NCBI GenBank assembly: GCA_963970005.1
Contig: CAXAMN010021224.1
Location: 619,738-683,737, forward strand
Direction of reading: 5' to 3'
Source of the DNA: Durusdinium trenchii
Taxonomy: Eukaryota; Sar; Dinophyceae; Suessiales; Symbiodiniaceae
DNA length: 64,000 nucleotides
Below are positions 40,208 through 49,794 of the stretch, in pieces. Each line of letters starts with the position of its first letter. Positions within the stretch are counted from its first letter, which is position 1. The notes beneath the pieces are model-generated. The model was not told the DNA's origin and made no database searches. It saw only the letters and a program-made list of their open reading frames with translations. Both the position numbers and the translations under genes were made by a program.

Positions 40208-40290
40208 AAAATGCTCCAGGAGATGTCCCCAGACATCATCCTCATCAATGCCACCATCAGCGCTGCTCAGCCCTGCCGGTGGACTCCGCA
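40208..40290 (+). CDS. PPR motif exon
   Basis: It starts after GCTCTCCCGTAG. The frame reads KMLQEMSPDIILINATISAA followed by QPCRWTPQ. KMLQEM is the end of a second helix and SPDIILINATISA is a motif boundary and first helix. The Cys of ISAC is replaced by Ala. The run into QPCRW keeps the Trp spacing roughly right, after which the frame enters the repeats at 40300. Confidence 0.75.
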
Positions 40291-40299
40291 AGTCGCATC

Positions 40300-40450
40300 A
40301 GGTCTCGATCTGAATGGATCTGAACAGATCAGAAGGTATTTGATCAGAATACCTGACTGACTGACTGAGGTATTTGATAAGAAGGTATTTGATTTGACAG
40401 ATCTGAATGGACCTGAATAGATCCAAAATAGATACCTGACTCGGAAGCCT
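40300..40450. repeat. clustered AGGTATTTGAT / GATCTGAA repeats
   Basis: GGTATTTGAT occurs three times (40336, 40370, 40384 approx.) and its inverse ATACCTGACT twice, mixed with GATCTGAATGGA/CTGAACAGATC. Local foldbacks can form. Confidence 0.7.
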
Positions 40451-40685
40451 TTTTTGGAGGGACCTGTGAGCAACACGTGTTTTTTCATCGACCCTGCAAG
40501 GACCTTGTGAATCTGTATCTGAAGACCCCGCCCCAGGTTTTGGCTACATTTTGGTTGGGAAAGAATGTGCCGATGTGTGTGTAAGTGACTTTGTAAACAG
40601 TGTCCTCATCTTTATATGAGGCCATGAAAGTTGTTTTCTGATCCACTTTGTTTCCACTTTGTTGGTTTTGAGTCCTAATTGTCAC

Positions 40686-40785
40686 TCATTTGCACGGTCC
40701 AAGGCCTGCGAAAGTGCTTCTCAATGGCAAGAGGCCTTGCTTTTGCTTGACTTCTCCTTGTGCTCGCAAGACACCACGCCCCTCG
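40686..40785 (+). CDS. PPR second-helix exon
   Basis: The frame reads ARSKACESASQWQEALLLLD and then FSLCSQD. ACESASQWQEALLLLD matches the turn and second helix of a PPR motif (usual ACEKGGQWQQALALL). The first helix is not in frame upstream except HSFARSK, so the exon may start within 40680-40700. Confidence 0.78.
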
Positions 40786-41077
40786 GAAACGAAAAGGAAG
40801 TGGTCCAAGCGATTGGGAGTTGGGGGAGTTGGAAGGCAACCATATTTGCATGAAGCAAAGCTAATATATGAATATAGCTAATTTTGCAAACTGCCCAAGA
40901 AGGGGTGAAATGGATTCTGTCAATGATGGTCACTGCATGGTGATCCTGGCACCTCGAATTTTCTTCTTCCGATCCTGGCAGCCGTGAGCAGCATGGATCT
41001 CGCAGACTGTCCACTGAAGCCCAGCTATGCCAGAGGCACATCGAAAGATCATTCTTCAAATCCAGTGATCTTGGGAT

Positions 41078-41215
41078 GGACCCTGTAACATCTCCTGGTC
41101 GATATATTCCTTTAAGGATCCATATACCCTTTGAGAACTTGATTGGAGACACATGGAGACACTGTCATGTAGGTTTGAGGTCCAAGGACGCTCTGAGAAG
41201 GTATTTCGGATCCGT
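41078..41215 (+). repeat. family A foldback element, longer variant
   Basis: GGATCCATATACCCTTTGAG, GGAGACACTGTCATGTAGGT, TTGAGGTCCAAGGAC, then CTCTGAGAAGGTATTTCGGA and TCC. It lies 55 nt upstream of the PPR exon, as the related copy at 2591 lies upstream of the exon at 2746. Confidence 0.72.
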
Positions 41216-41269
41216 TTTGGGATCACCAGTCCAGTCACCAGTCCAGTCAGTGGCGCCACAACTCGTCAG

Positions 41270-41405
41270 GTTGGTCACCTACAATTGCACCATCAGTGCC
41301 TGTGGCAAGGCTGCACAGTGGCGAAAGGTGATGCAACTGCTGGAAGAGCTGGAAATGCTCCAACAATTGCCCGAACCTGGGAAGATGTTGAACTTCGGAT
41401 TGTAG
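41270..41405 (+). CDS. PPR motif exon
   Basis: It starts after ACTCGTCAG. The frame reads LVTYNCTISACGKAAQWRKV followed by MQLLEELEMLQQLPEPGKML and stops at 41403. Both helices are present with all signature residues (TYN, ISAC, K, W, V, LL), making this one complete motif. The degenerate exon at 2746-2870 is its paralogue. After LPEP the text is not PPR-like, so the exon may end near 41380. Confidence 0.88.
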
Positions 41406-41771
41406 AGGATGGACCGAGTCGGATCAAAACAAACACCGCGATTGCACGTCAGCGGGACAGTTCTGCACAGTGCGCAGAATGTCCCAGAAAGCAACATAAT
41501 TTGGCCGATATCTTGCTGTTGTTGGGGTGTCCACTCATCACAAGCTTTTGGTGAGGAAGCCAACACTTAGCACAAAGAAGTAAAGCTGCCTCAAATGAGA
41601 CTGAGCTCCAGTGCCCAGGTCTTTTTCGCCTGAGCATCCATTTTGAACCAAACCATGTTGGCAAGGTCTCAACTACCAGCACCCTCCAACCAGGTCACCA
41701 AATGAGATTTCTCAGGCAAACAATTCTTTACAAGAAGGGTCTTTGTTGTTTTTGTTTGTTTGTCCCCGCAG

Positions 41772-41940
41772 TCCGCTCTATTGCTGGCGACGTCATTACG
41801 TCTTATCAACCTGAGGACATCATTACGTACAACTCTACGATCAACGCGGCAAGCCGCAGTCAGCTTTGGCCTTTGGCTCTGGCTCTTCTTGCTTTCTTGC
41901 ACAAGAAAACCTTCGAAGCCGACACCGTTCCTTGGCAGCG
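41772..41940 (+). CDS. PPR motif exon with one full 35-residue motif
   Basis: It starts after a strong pyrimidine-rich acceptor (TTTGTTTGTTTGTCCCCGCAG). The motif spans 41816-41920: DIITYNSTINAASRSQLWPL then ALALLAFLHKKTFEA, exactly 35 residues, followed by DTVPW as the next motif's start. The turn has SRSQ instead of EKGG. Good coding codon bias. A stop follows at about 41960, so the exon should end before that. Confidence 0.88.
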
Positions 41941-42414
41941 TTCCGTTGTTGGGGTTGAGTGAAGGGAAGGCCAGGCTGGTGTAGAGTTGCATGAGACAGG
42001 GTCACCAACAAGAAAAGGATATACCGACAAAAGGAGACAAATTCCCAAGAAGGATGTGGTCTTTCTCCAAAAGGATGTTCACCAAATCAAAAAGGTGTTC
42101 TTCTTGTGAGTTTGTTGGATTTGCCATGATTTGCCCATCTCGAGGGCTTGAGGGAAGGAGGGAATCATCTTTGATTCTTCCCTGCTTAGGTCACCCTAAA
42201 GCTCTTGGAACGATGTTTGAAGTCCTTCTCTGACAGCTTTTGGCCCAAGCAGTCCTGGAACACCATGGAGATGGGTGAGTCTGGCCCTGGCTGGGGAGAC
42301 CGATTCGATTGAAAGAACCTTCGAAACAACACCTCCGAGTCACGTTCGTCGGGGTGCCGAACTTGGAGGATAGGGGCGCCCACTGGATGGGACTAAAAAA
42401 TCTACGGTGGTTTC

Positions 42415-42492
42415 AGAGTAGATGGCACAACCCCCAAGATGTCCTTTAGATGGGGGCCCATATAAACCACGTCTTGGGGTCTGTGCCATCTA
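42415..42492. repeat. foldback E (AGATGGCACA arms)
   Basis: AGATGGCACAACCCCCAAGA at 42420 is inverted as CGTCTTGGGGTCTGTGCCATCT at 42471. One-armed relatives occur at 37945, 39070 and 39225-39285. Confidence 0.78.
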
Positions 42493-42575
42493 CAAACAAC
42501 CCCGATATGTGGCTCCAGGTCCAGATAGATAGTTTTGGAATTGGGCGGGCCAGTCCCACGAGCGGTTGCTGAGAG

Positions 42576-42719
42576 GTGTCGCACACTGTGGCCATCAGCG
42601 CGTGTGAAGGGGCACAGAAATGGCCTGATGCACTGCAGCTGCTAGATCAGATGAAGTGGCAAAGATTCGTGGCCAATCAAATGAGCCTCAGACTATGCAG
42701 GTATATTATATGCAGGTGA
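42576..42719 (+). CDS. PPR motif exon
   Basis: Not obvious from ATG-based ORFs. After TTGCTGAGAG the frame reads VSHTVAISACEGAQKWPDAL followed by QLLDQMKWQR, stopping at 42717. VSHTVAISACEGAQKW-DALQLLDQM is a complete motif apart from the TYN tripeptide (SHT). Text after MKWQR is not PPR-like, so the exon probably ends near 42665. Confidence 0.85.
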   Translation: MSHTVAISACEGAQKWPDALQLLDQMKWQRFVANQMSLRLCRYIICR

Positions 42720-43389
42720 TAATATGGTGAATACTTTCCAGTCTTTCGAGAGGTTTGAGTGGCGCCTTTCGATTCGTTGAGAGATGGAGCATGTGCTGTG
42801 TGTTGGCTGTGGATGTCAACGTCGTTTGAAAAGGTGTGAAAGTCAGCGTTGCAACATCCGTGATCCACTGCCCTCTTAGCAAACATGAACATATACCGCG
42901 CAGTCACATGAGAGAGGCTGTGGAGTCCATGTTTTGCTTTCAGACTTGAGGTTGGGGACCCACAAGCAACGAATTGTGAACCCAAAACAAAATAGCAGAC
43001 ATGGATGGATACTCAGATACTCAATACAGAGTCGTTCAATCCAACTATATACCATACATTTGGGCCTTGTTCAAAAATAGTCATCATAATCCACTGGTAT
43101 AATATAGGATAGACCCAAACTATACGAATAGTTTCACCGAAGCTGTACGTGGAAGAAGCCCAGGACGTGCAACGCCACGCTGAGCGTTTGTCAGAAAGCA
43201 GCACGATGGCAGCTTGGCCGAAGCGATTCTGAGGCTAGGCAGGGGCTGGATGGCTGAATGGCTCCAGCTCAACCATCCAAACAGGAGCACAGAAGTGAGC
43301 ACAGAATGTGGTGGGTTCAAACCTGGACCCCTAGGTAGGTGGACCATCTATAGTCGTCCATTCTGTTCATGTTCAGTGGTCGTTCGCCG
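42720..43389. other. no supported gene
   Basis: Nothing recognised on either strand. Confidence 0.5.
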
Positions 43390-43560
43390 GCTCCCTGTTT
43401 CGACTCCACTTCCTATCACCCATGAAACCGGTCGAATCACTGACTTCTCGAACCGGTCGGACGCGGAGCTGCAGAGTGGGGACCCTCAAACCTTTGCAGT
43501 GGATCGAAGGACCGGCTTCGACGGATCTCTGGACGAAAACGGCCGGTCGTTCGCCTCAAG
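43390..43560 (+). CDS. possible exon, unrecognised protein
   Basis: The frame reads LPVSTPLPITHETGRITDFS, then NRSDAELQSGDPQTFAVDRR and TGFDGSLDENGRSFASSPIW. About 55 codons of hydrophilic, Asp/Ser-rich text without low-complexity runs. No domain recognised and no clear donor. Confidence 0.38.
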
Positions 43561-43591
43561 TCCCATCTGGTCCCACAGACATCCTCTATAG

Positions 43592-43680
43592 TGGCCTCTT
43601 TGGAGTCTTGATTCGTAACCTTTATACAGGCCTAAGTGACCTCATCCTGGGATATCGGAAGGTCACTTTGAAGGTCCTGG
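43592..43680 (+). repeat. family C foldback element
   Basis: GCCTCTTTGGAGTC, GGCCTAAGTGACCTCATCCT, GGGATATCGGAAGGTCACTT and TGAAGGTCCTGG. It matches 18474-18582 almost block for block. Confidence 0.75.
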
Positions 43681-43689
43681 TCTCCTGCA

Positions 43690-44194
43690 TGTTCTATCTG
43701 TTTTTTCATCTCCTCGCTTTGACCAAACGGCATTGGATCATATTGGATTCTTGGATCCCTAATTTGAGGCTGCAAGGCTGGCAACTCGAAAAGGTTTACA
43801 CCCGGGAAGAGACCCGCATGGAACCTGAACATGGACCAGACTGGAAGACGAGTTTCCTCTATAACCCGACGTGGAGAACTAGGGTTGCATATTGACATCA
43901 TGTGACTCTTCCGGGGCATCACCTGACCAGTCAGGTCTCAAACTCTGCTGGTTTTGGACGATACGACGGCGCGCCGTGACTTGCCCAGACGTCCAGGACG
44001 ACCGGGAGGGGGGGGACTGGACCTGAGGCACCTTGCGGCTGTGGGCCCATCTGGCACCAGGAGACGGACCGGTTCACCCACCGGGGTCAAGGTCAGGGTA
44101 CATGCTACATGGTGTTGGGGCTCCAGGCTCCTGGGGTTGACCCACAGCCAAATGATCCTTTGAAAGCCCTTTCAAGGATCCATTCCCCAAAGCT
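43690..44194. other. no supported gene
   Basis: A G8 run near 44010 and GC-rich open frames with no domain. Confidence 0.45.
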
Positions 44195-44306
44195 TCGGGT
44201 ACCTTTCAGTGCGAAAACAATTGCGGCAGTTTCCGTACCTCCCGTTTCGCCAAGTTCGGGGGCTGGGGCAAATGGGCTCTCGCTACCTCCAAGTCGCAGG
44301 CCTTGA
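44195..44306 (+). CDS. possible exon, unrecognised protein
   Basis: The frame reads LRVPFSAKTIAAVSVPPVSP followed by SSGAGANGLSLPPSRRP. Pro/Ser/Ala linker-like. An AG-G boundary (GTCGCAG-G) lies at 44292-44299. Family unknown. Confidence 0.28.
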
Positions 44307-44477
44307 TTCGTTTTCCCCACCTGTCAGGTGAGGGTCTCCAAATATTCTAGATGTTACCTCAATACACGTGTGGCTTGCCTGGATTGCCTTCCTCCAAATC
44401 GCCTCTTTTGTTGAGGATCACTTCTTACGTAAAGCATTTGGATGATCTATTGGATGTAGTTGGTCTCCTGAGGCTTG

Positions 44478-44590
44478 ACAGATGTCATCACCTACAATGT
44501 GGCGATCTTTGCCAGTCCTTGGGTCCAATCTTTGCAGCTGCTGAATTGCCTTGGCCATCTTGGCCCCTTCGCCAATCTGACACCTGGAAT
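44478..44590 (+). CDS. PPR motif exon
   Basis: It starts after GAGGCTTGACAG. The frame reads TDVITYNVAIFASPWVQSLQ followed by LLNCLGHLG. DVITYNVAI and W..SLQLL are both present, but the turn is short (FASP instead of SACEKGGQ), so four or so residues are missing. That is either natural variation or decay. It ends before the family A copy at 44636. Confidence 0.78.
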
Positions 44591-44635
44591 TGACATGTGT
44601 TTGAAAACAAAGAGAAGGAACGCAAGAAAGCCTTC

Positions 44636-44722
44636 TCAGGTTTGGTGGGACTGGGGTGGGTGCCCTCGGGTCCAGGTGCCGAGCTGCCTTCTGACGTTCG
44701 GTACGACTGGATCCCTAAGAAA
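44636..44722 (+). repeat. family A foldback, partial
   Basis: CTTCTCAGGTTTGGTGGGAC, GGTGGGTGCCCTCGGGTCC, AGGTGCCGAGCTGCC and TTCTGACGTTCGGTACGACT, then GGATCCCTAAG. The left terminal block is missing. Confidence 0.65.
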
Positions 44723-44759
44723 AAAGAGAAGGAACCCAACAAACCAACCATTTCAAGCA

Positions 44760-44950
44760 ACGATGGACAGCTTGGTGTTCTTCTGTCCATTCTCCGGTCC
44801 CCTCCGCTCGCGAAGTCGGAGTTCCTTCTCGCACCTCCGAAATTGGATCCGAGCCTCCTAAGCAACCTTCCTGAGTCGATCGGAAGTGATGAGTCAATAC
44901 GAACCAAAGGGCATCGCGGCATCGAACGTAGCAAGAAGCTACTACTGTAG
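44760..44950 (+). CDS. possible exon, unrecognised protein
   Basis: The frame reads QLGVLLSILRSPPLAKSEFL, then LAPPKLDPSLLSNLPESIGS and DESIRTKGHRGIERSKKLLL, stopping at 44948. An unbroken 60-codon run with balanced composition. No domain recognised. The next candidate exon follows within 25 nt in another frame, so at most one of the two boundaries drawn is right. Confidence 0.33.
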
Positions 44951-44971
44951 TAGCTCCTGGCACGAAATACT

Positions 44972-45126
44972 AGGAACAAGGCTCGCGGAGTGAACGTGAC
45001 ACTGGTCGTGGACCAGGTGCCGGTCAACCCGCTGGAAGCCGGTGGCCAACCGACGATCGAAGGGGATGCTTCGGAGGTTCATGTTTCTTACAGATGCATG
45101 TTTCATGTTCCTTGGAAAGGGTGGTA
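44972..45126 (+). CDS. possible exon, unrecognised protein
   Basis: After AAATACTAG the frame reads NKARGVNVTLVVDQVPVNPL followed by EAGGQPTIEGDASEVHVSYR, then a stop at 45127. Alternating hydrophobic residues (VNVTLVV) suggest beta-strands. It is one of the most protein-like unassigned segments. Family unknown. Confidence 0.42.
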
Positions 45127-45698
45127 GATTCTGGTCGGCCCTTCCAAACGTGGTAGATGCCATTTGTTTGGCTGTGCCAAGTGAGTACAATCCCCAAAAG
45201 GTGGTTTATACGGACAGGTTGATACGGATCTCAAAGGCATTTTGGGGTGCCAGTGCGTGTACCAGTGTCATCTTCTCTGAAACCACTGTGAAACGTCTCT
45301 GTCGTTCAGGATCTCTTATACCTCGTGCATCTCCGAGACCATGCAGAGAAACATCTCCTCCCCGCTCTTTTGGAGAAGGTCCTTCGACCTGCTTGGGGAC
45401 GCTCGAGCAGCAGGTGTCAGGGTGCAAACCAGAAACAAACACCGGTCACCAAAAAAAAGACACAAATCTAAGCAATCCTATACTATAGACTTTTTGTCAC
45501 AAGAAAGTAACATGTATTCTATGGTCTTTTCGTGTAGACTTTTCTTTATTATTTGGTCTTTTTGTCAGTTGTAATGGGATGAGATATGATGAGAGCTTTT
45601 GGTATCTCAAATTCTCACAAGATGGCCACTTGCTACCCCAAACTTGGGTCATGGGCGACTCTCGTTGGCTGCGGGACCACAATCTTGATACCCACACT
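45127..45698. other. no supported gene
   Basis: TTTTGGGGTGCCAGTGCGTG at 45239 relates loosely to foldback E. AT-rich from 45480. Confidence 0.45.
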
Positions 45699-46077
45699 CT
45701 GACATTGGTTTGCAGTTAACTCAATTCCCACGGTGAGAAGGAAGGTGAGGGAACGGCATGGCGAAAAGGTCGGCAAGAACTGTATGGTTGAACAATGTTT
45801 GCACTCTGACAGTCAGTGTGGCTGCAAGTCTGCTGCAAGTCTGCGGTGGGAAAAGGTTTAGGGGTCTATCATGAGAACAACCATGGAACCAACGAAACAG
45901 CAGCAGGGTGGACCATTGGAGTCGGTGTGTTGAAAGCAGGTACGTCAGTTCCGCGTCCGGAACTGATATCCTCACCATGTATTGCCAGCTTCGTTGATGG
46001 AGAAGCAATACAGGTGTCTCCATCCCCTGCGTGAACCCTTGGAAACAGGGGTTGACACACACACACACACACACACG
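45699..46077 (+). repeat. near-identical repeat unit, copy 1 (long)
   Basis: It starts CTGACATTGGTTTGCAGTTA and ends in an (AC)11 tract at 46055-46076. The first 199 nt appear identical to copy 2 at 46783. It carries an extra 85 nt (45901-45985) bounded by CAGC on both sides and a 10-nt extra block near 46040. No protein recognised. Confidence 0.93.
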
Positions 46078-46782
46078 GTGCCGCTTGGCGGCGCTCGCGT
46101 GGAAAGCCTGAATAGATACCTAAAAAGCCTTAGAAACAAAAGAAAGAAACACAGAAAGAGCAGCGCTAAGAGGGCAAGAGAGAAAGATAGGTGTAGAAAA
46201 ATGAAAAAATGAACACTTAGCCCTTGACTGGGGTAGGGAAACGAGCCTCAAGAGCAACCTAAAAAGCCCGAGAGAAAGCCCAACAAACGACAAAAAGCGC
46301 AAGAAGGAAAAAGGGGGTTGGCAGGGAGGGGGTGTATGTCCATGTGTGTGTCTGAATACTTAGCACTCTAGGGTTACTGACTACTTAGCAGAAACGAATT
46401 ACAGTGCAATAGTTAGGGAGCGGGACTTTAGTCTTAAGCCGCCCGGGTAGAGTAGACTAGAAAAGGGACAACAGAGGGAAAGGCACCGACACACAAGTGT
46501 GTCGAGTACCATTCCCCTGTGTTACCCTAATTAGGTAGGGAGGGGGGCTGGGAAACCTGCCTCAAGTGGGGTGAATTCTGTTTTTTAGCCCGGCGGCTGT
46601 CGTATCCGTGAAAGCCCGGCGGCTGTTATTCCTGTTGATTCAAGGTTGTTGAAAGCAGTTAGGAGAATCCAAGGTTTGGTAAGCCCGATCAAAACTGTTA
46701 CACGATTTCCAGCATGAAAACGGCGCCTCCTTGCGGAGGATCACACCCAGCACCCAAGTGGGACGGCTGAGCGGGTCACATT
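46078..46782. other. unique spacer between the two repeat units
   Basis: 705 bp, purine-rich at 46120-46330 (GAAAG and AAAAAGCC runs), with a repeated CCCGGCGGCTGT at 46589 and 46614. No gene seen. Confidence 0.6.
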
Positions 46783-47057
46783 CTGACATTGGTTTGCAGT
46801 TAACTCAATTCCCACGGTGAGAAGGAAGGTGAGGGAACGGCATGGCGAAAAGGTCGGCAAGAACTGTATGGTTGAACAATGTTTGCACTCTGACAGTCAG
46901 TGTGGCTGCAAGTCTGCTGCAAGTCTGCGGTGGGAAAAGGTTTAGGGGTCTATCATGAGAACAACCATGGAACCAACGAAACGGCAGCTTCGTTGATGGA
47001 GAAGCAATACAGGTGTCTCCATCCCCTGCGTGAACCCGGGTTGACACACACACACAG
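46783..47057 (+). repeat. near-identical repeat unit, copy 2 (short)
   Basis: It matches copy 1 without visible mismatch up to CCAACGAAAC. It then lacks the 85-nt block flanked by CAGC, and lacks TTGGAAACAG before GGGTTGACAC. It ends in a shorter (AC) tract at 47045-47057. Confidence 0.93.
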
Positions 47058-47289
47058 AGCCAGGTTCTTGTTAATGTTATTCCTATGTGTTCGTTGAGGT
47101 CATAACCCACGCGCTGGCCAAGCTTTAGCTCAGAGTGTGTGCTAAATGCATGCACCCTGGATCACATCTCCTGCTTTGCATCAATGATATATCGTAGCAC
47201 AAGACATCACGAGGAGGTTGTGACTTTGATGATCATCGTTTCTGTCCACACCAAGCCCACAGCAGGAGACCATCCAAAACCCGACCGAG

Positions 47290-47410
47290 CACTGACAATC
47301 CCCAAAATGGGTGTGTATTCAATTAGGGAGGGGATCCATCCATTTTCGTTTTCCGAACCAAACCTAGGGGGTTGTTGCCTAAACGGTCTCCCTATTTGAG
47401 CTCACACACC
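47290..47410 (+). repeat. family D-like repeat
   Basis: CCAAAATGGGTGTGTATTCA, ATTAGGGAGGGGATCC and GTCTCCCTATTTGAGCTCAC share the GGTCTCCCTATTT..CACACACC tail with family D. The front half is different. Confidence 0.45.
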
Positions 47411-47415
47411 GGAGC

Positions 47416-47520
47416 CCGCGGCCGCTCGTTGTGTCAAGCAAGGCGCTCCAAGCCTTTCGGCTTCGTCCGACAGCCTTCAGCTTCAACGCGGTCGTTGGTG
47501 GCTTGGCCGAAGTCCACTAC
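47416..47520 (+). CDS. PPR motif exon
   Basis: The frame reads PRPLVVSSKALQAFRLRPTA followed by FSFNAVVGGLAEVHY and a TAG at 47521. ALQAFRLRPTAFSFNAVVGGLAE is a motif boundary (LRP) plus first helix (FSFNAVV.GLA). It is a slightly different PPR flavour from the SAC type, closer to land-plant P-class wording. The second helix must lie on another exon. Confidence 0.7.
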
Positions 47521-47523
47521 TAG

Positions 47524-48030
47524 TAGCGTTCGGACGCAATGCTAGGTGGAGGCCATCGCAAGTAGGTTGGAGGCCATCGCTACTAGTAATAAGAAGCTGA
47601 ACATCCTTCACCGTCTGCGGGGCATACCTGACCTCCCCCCTCTGTTTTGGTGAAGGTGCGACCGGGGTGGGTGTCCAACCCTGTGTGATTTCCCTACCTT
47701 CGATTCCTTTTATTTCTTTTTGGATTTGGGACAGCCCTGGGATCAGACCATGCTCCAATCCGACCTTTCTCATTGGGACTTCGTTGTGACGAGTTACCCT
47801 CCCTGCCACCAGCATTGGTTGAACCCAATCTATAACACTCTTAACCAGTCCCATGGATTCTCTAAAGATGCAGTGGTTGCAAACTATGACTTCGAAATCG
47901 GAGACCTGAACCATCCCCAGACCATCCATGTACCCCATGAACATGACCCAGACCATCCATGAGACTGGACTAGGTTTTTCGCCCCATAATAACGACGGCA
48001 CGGTTAATGGCCGGCAGTTCGATGTTCGTC
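47524..48030. other. no supported gene; PPR-free
   Basis: A doubled GGTGGAGGCCATCGC/GTTGGAGGCCATCGC at 47549-47580 and family F-like CCAGTCCCATGGATTC (47846) are the only structure. Confidence 0.5.
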
Positions 48031-48161
48031 CCGGCGGACCCCGAGGCGTGTGTGTGGCGGAATGGCCCCGAGCCGTGGCGCTGGTCGGTGACATGGATCA
48101 AACGCAGGCGAGAGACCCGACCCGACGTGATCCGGTCAGAAGCTCTCAGTCAAAGATATGA
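48031..48161 (+). CDS. weak PPR second-helix fragment
   Basis: AEWPRAVALVGDMDQTQARD resembles the W..AL.LL..M helix. Upstream VRPGGPRGVCV is not PPR-like. The frame ends at a TGA (48159). Could be a decayed or partial exon. Confidence 0.4.
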
Positions 48162-48869
48162 CTTGTGAAGGCAAAGAAAACTGGCTTTACATGGTTTTAC
48201 TGAATTCACGGAAAACCTTTGTCAGTGTCCAACTTGGGAAGTGACTTGTTAGCCGCCCCACTTCCCAAAGCTGAGATGGGGACATATATTCGCTTTTTTA
48301 TCATATAGGAAGCCATGGACCATCATGGACAAACAGACGGTCTTCAAAGAATTGGGTCAGCATTCGGGCTTGCCTGTTTGGGTAAGACATCACATCGGGA
48401 CTGGAAGGGTGCTTCTCCGTGGTCAACGTCTGAAGACTGTGGCGGTTGGCGACATGCGCACGTGATTCCAAAAGAAGCCGACAACACAATGTAAAGGTTG
48501 TCGACTGGTCCTTGGAGTTCTTCCACTAGGTTTGTGATACCCACATCTCCCTGGCCCCTCGCACTAGAGGATCGAGTGCAAATCAACTTGCCGCTGGATA
48601 TGTGATCCAATGCCCTCAGAAGGTCGCGGTACGGGGTTCGGGGTATATTTCAGTGCTTGGTGCTTGAACACTTGATGAGGCCATGACATGACTCCCATCA
48701 GCTTCATTCGGATCTTTTGGGAACCTGTGAGAAGGATGGGAACAAAAAACGAAGCCCAGGAAGGGCCGGCGGAGAAAAGAAGCCCGGAACTCTGAACCTC
48801 TGAACCGCTGGTGACTGGTTATTCCGCGGAATCCAAGTCTCCTTCACCAGCTGGAGTCTGCTCTTGGAG
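48162..48869. other. no supported gene
   Basis: Nothing recognised on either strand. Confidence 0.5.
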
Positions 48870-49080
48870 GCGGAGGAATGGGTTCCTTTTTGGTTCGGGT
48901 GTGCGAGTCTGCTCGCGCGAGCGCTTCACCTACAGGTGGAGGGAGATCTCATCACCTGCAACAGCCTTCTCAGCGCTTTTTCGACCGCCGCACTGTGGCC
49001 CACTGCGGTGCGGCGGCTAAGGGAAGCGGAAAGGAGCGGAACTCGACCCAACATCATTAGTTGCAACTTGCTTGCAGAAA
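48870..49080 (+). CDS. PPR exon with a full motif and parts of two others
   Basis: In frame: CASLLARALHLQVEG (end of a second helix), then a full 35-residue motif at 48945-49049 (DLITCNSLLSAFSTAALWPT, AVRRLREAERSGTRP), then NIISCNLLAEK (start of the next). The motif length is exact and the boundary residue P precedes NIIS as expected. It ends at AGAAAAG-GTGGTT (49076-49085), a donor-like site. The strongest PPR exon in the window. Confidence 0.92.
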
Positions 49081-49085
49081 AGGTG

Positions 49086-49659
49086 GTTCTATGGTCCCAG
49101 ACTAAGGGTAAAGAATTCGGTCCAGTGGTCATGGTTCCATTGAACATATGAGTTTTGCATAGCCTTGATATATGGCAAAGTATCCCCAAGCATCTTCAGC
49201 ATAGTCACTAAAACTGCTAGGATTGTAACTCGAATATATGTGCATTGCAAGTTGCAACTGTTTCGTCTTTGTACCCCTATAAAGAGTTTGGTTGCAGCCA
49301 GCCGTTGAACTCTTGCCCTTGCAGAAATGGAGAATTGATGAGCCATCCACTGAGCTGTGCTTTATCACCGGGCTGCAGAGGGGCAACCAACAACAGGAAC
49401 GGAAACTGCAGCATTGCCAACACATCATGTGCTTTTTGTTGTTCATTTGGTCCAATTCGTTTCTATCGCCTGCTGAGAACGCTCAACGAAAAGGCGCCCA
49501 GTTCGGGGCCTAAGCAAAGGACCGTGACTCCAATATGATGCAACGATGGGCTGACGAGGGAAGTGTCGCCTTGACACTTAGCACTGCTTGAAACAGCGAT
49601 CGTCGTGTTTGTTGTGCTGGATCCTTCGGTAGGCTACATGCCCAGACCAACTGCCTGGA
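49086..49659. other. no supported gene
   Basis: Nothing recognised on either strand. Confidence 0.5.
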
Positions 49660-49730
49660 GCCTGAAAGTACCGCGGAACATGGGCACTAGTACAAGTTTT
49701 ATTGGGTCATGTCATGTCCCATTTTTGTCT
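49660..49730 (+). repeat. family B foldback element
   Basis: GCCTGAAAGTACCGCGGAAC, ATGGGCACTAGTACAAG, TTGGGTCATGTCATGTCCCA and TTTTTGTC. It ends about 50-65 nt before the PPR exon. Confidence 0.7.
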
Positions 49731-49794
49731 TCGCAGCGATGCCCAGACCAACAGACCCCCACGCGATGGTTGTTCACGATCCCACGCGTCTTTC

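Noticed and set aside
45901-45985. 85-nt block in copy 1 as a spliced-out intron
   Set aside because: In no register allowed by the CAGC ambiguity does the block both begin with GT, GC or GA and end with AG. Microhomology deletion fits better.
45699-47057. Pair of LTRs of a small LTR retrotransposon
   Set aside because: The units start TG and end CA, but the spacer has no primer-binding site, polypurine tract beside copy 2, or any gag/pol coding, and the ends are simple AC tracts.
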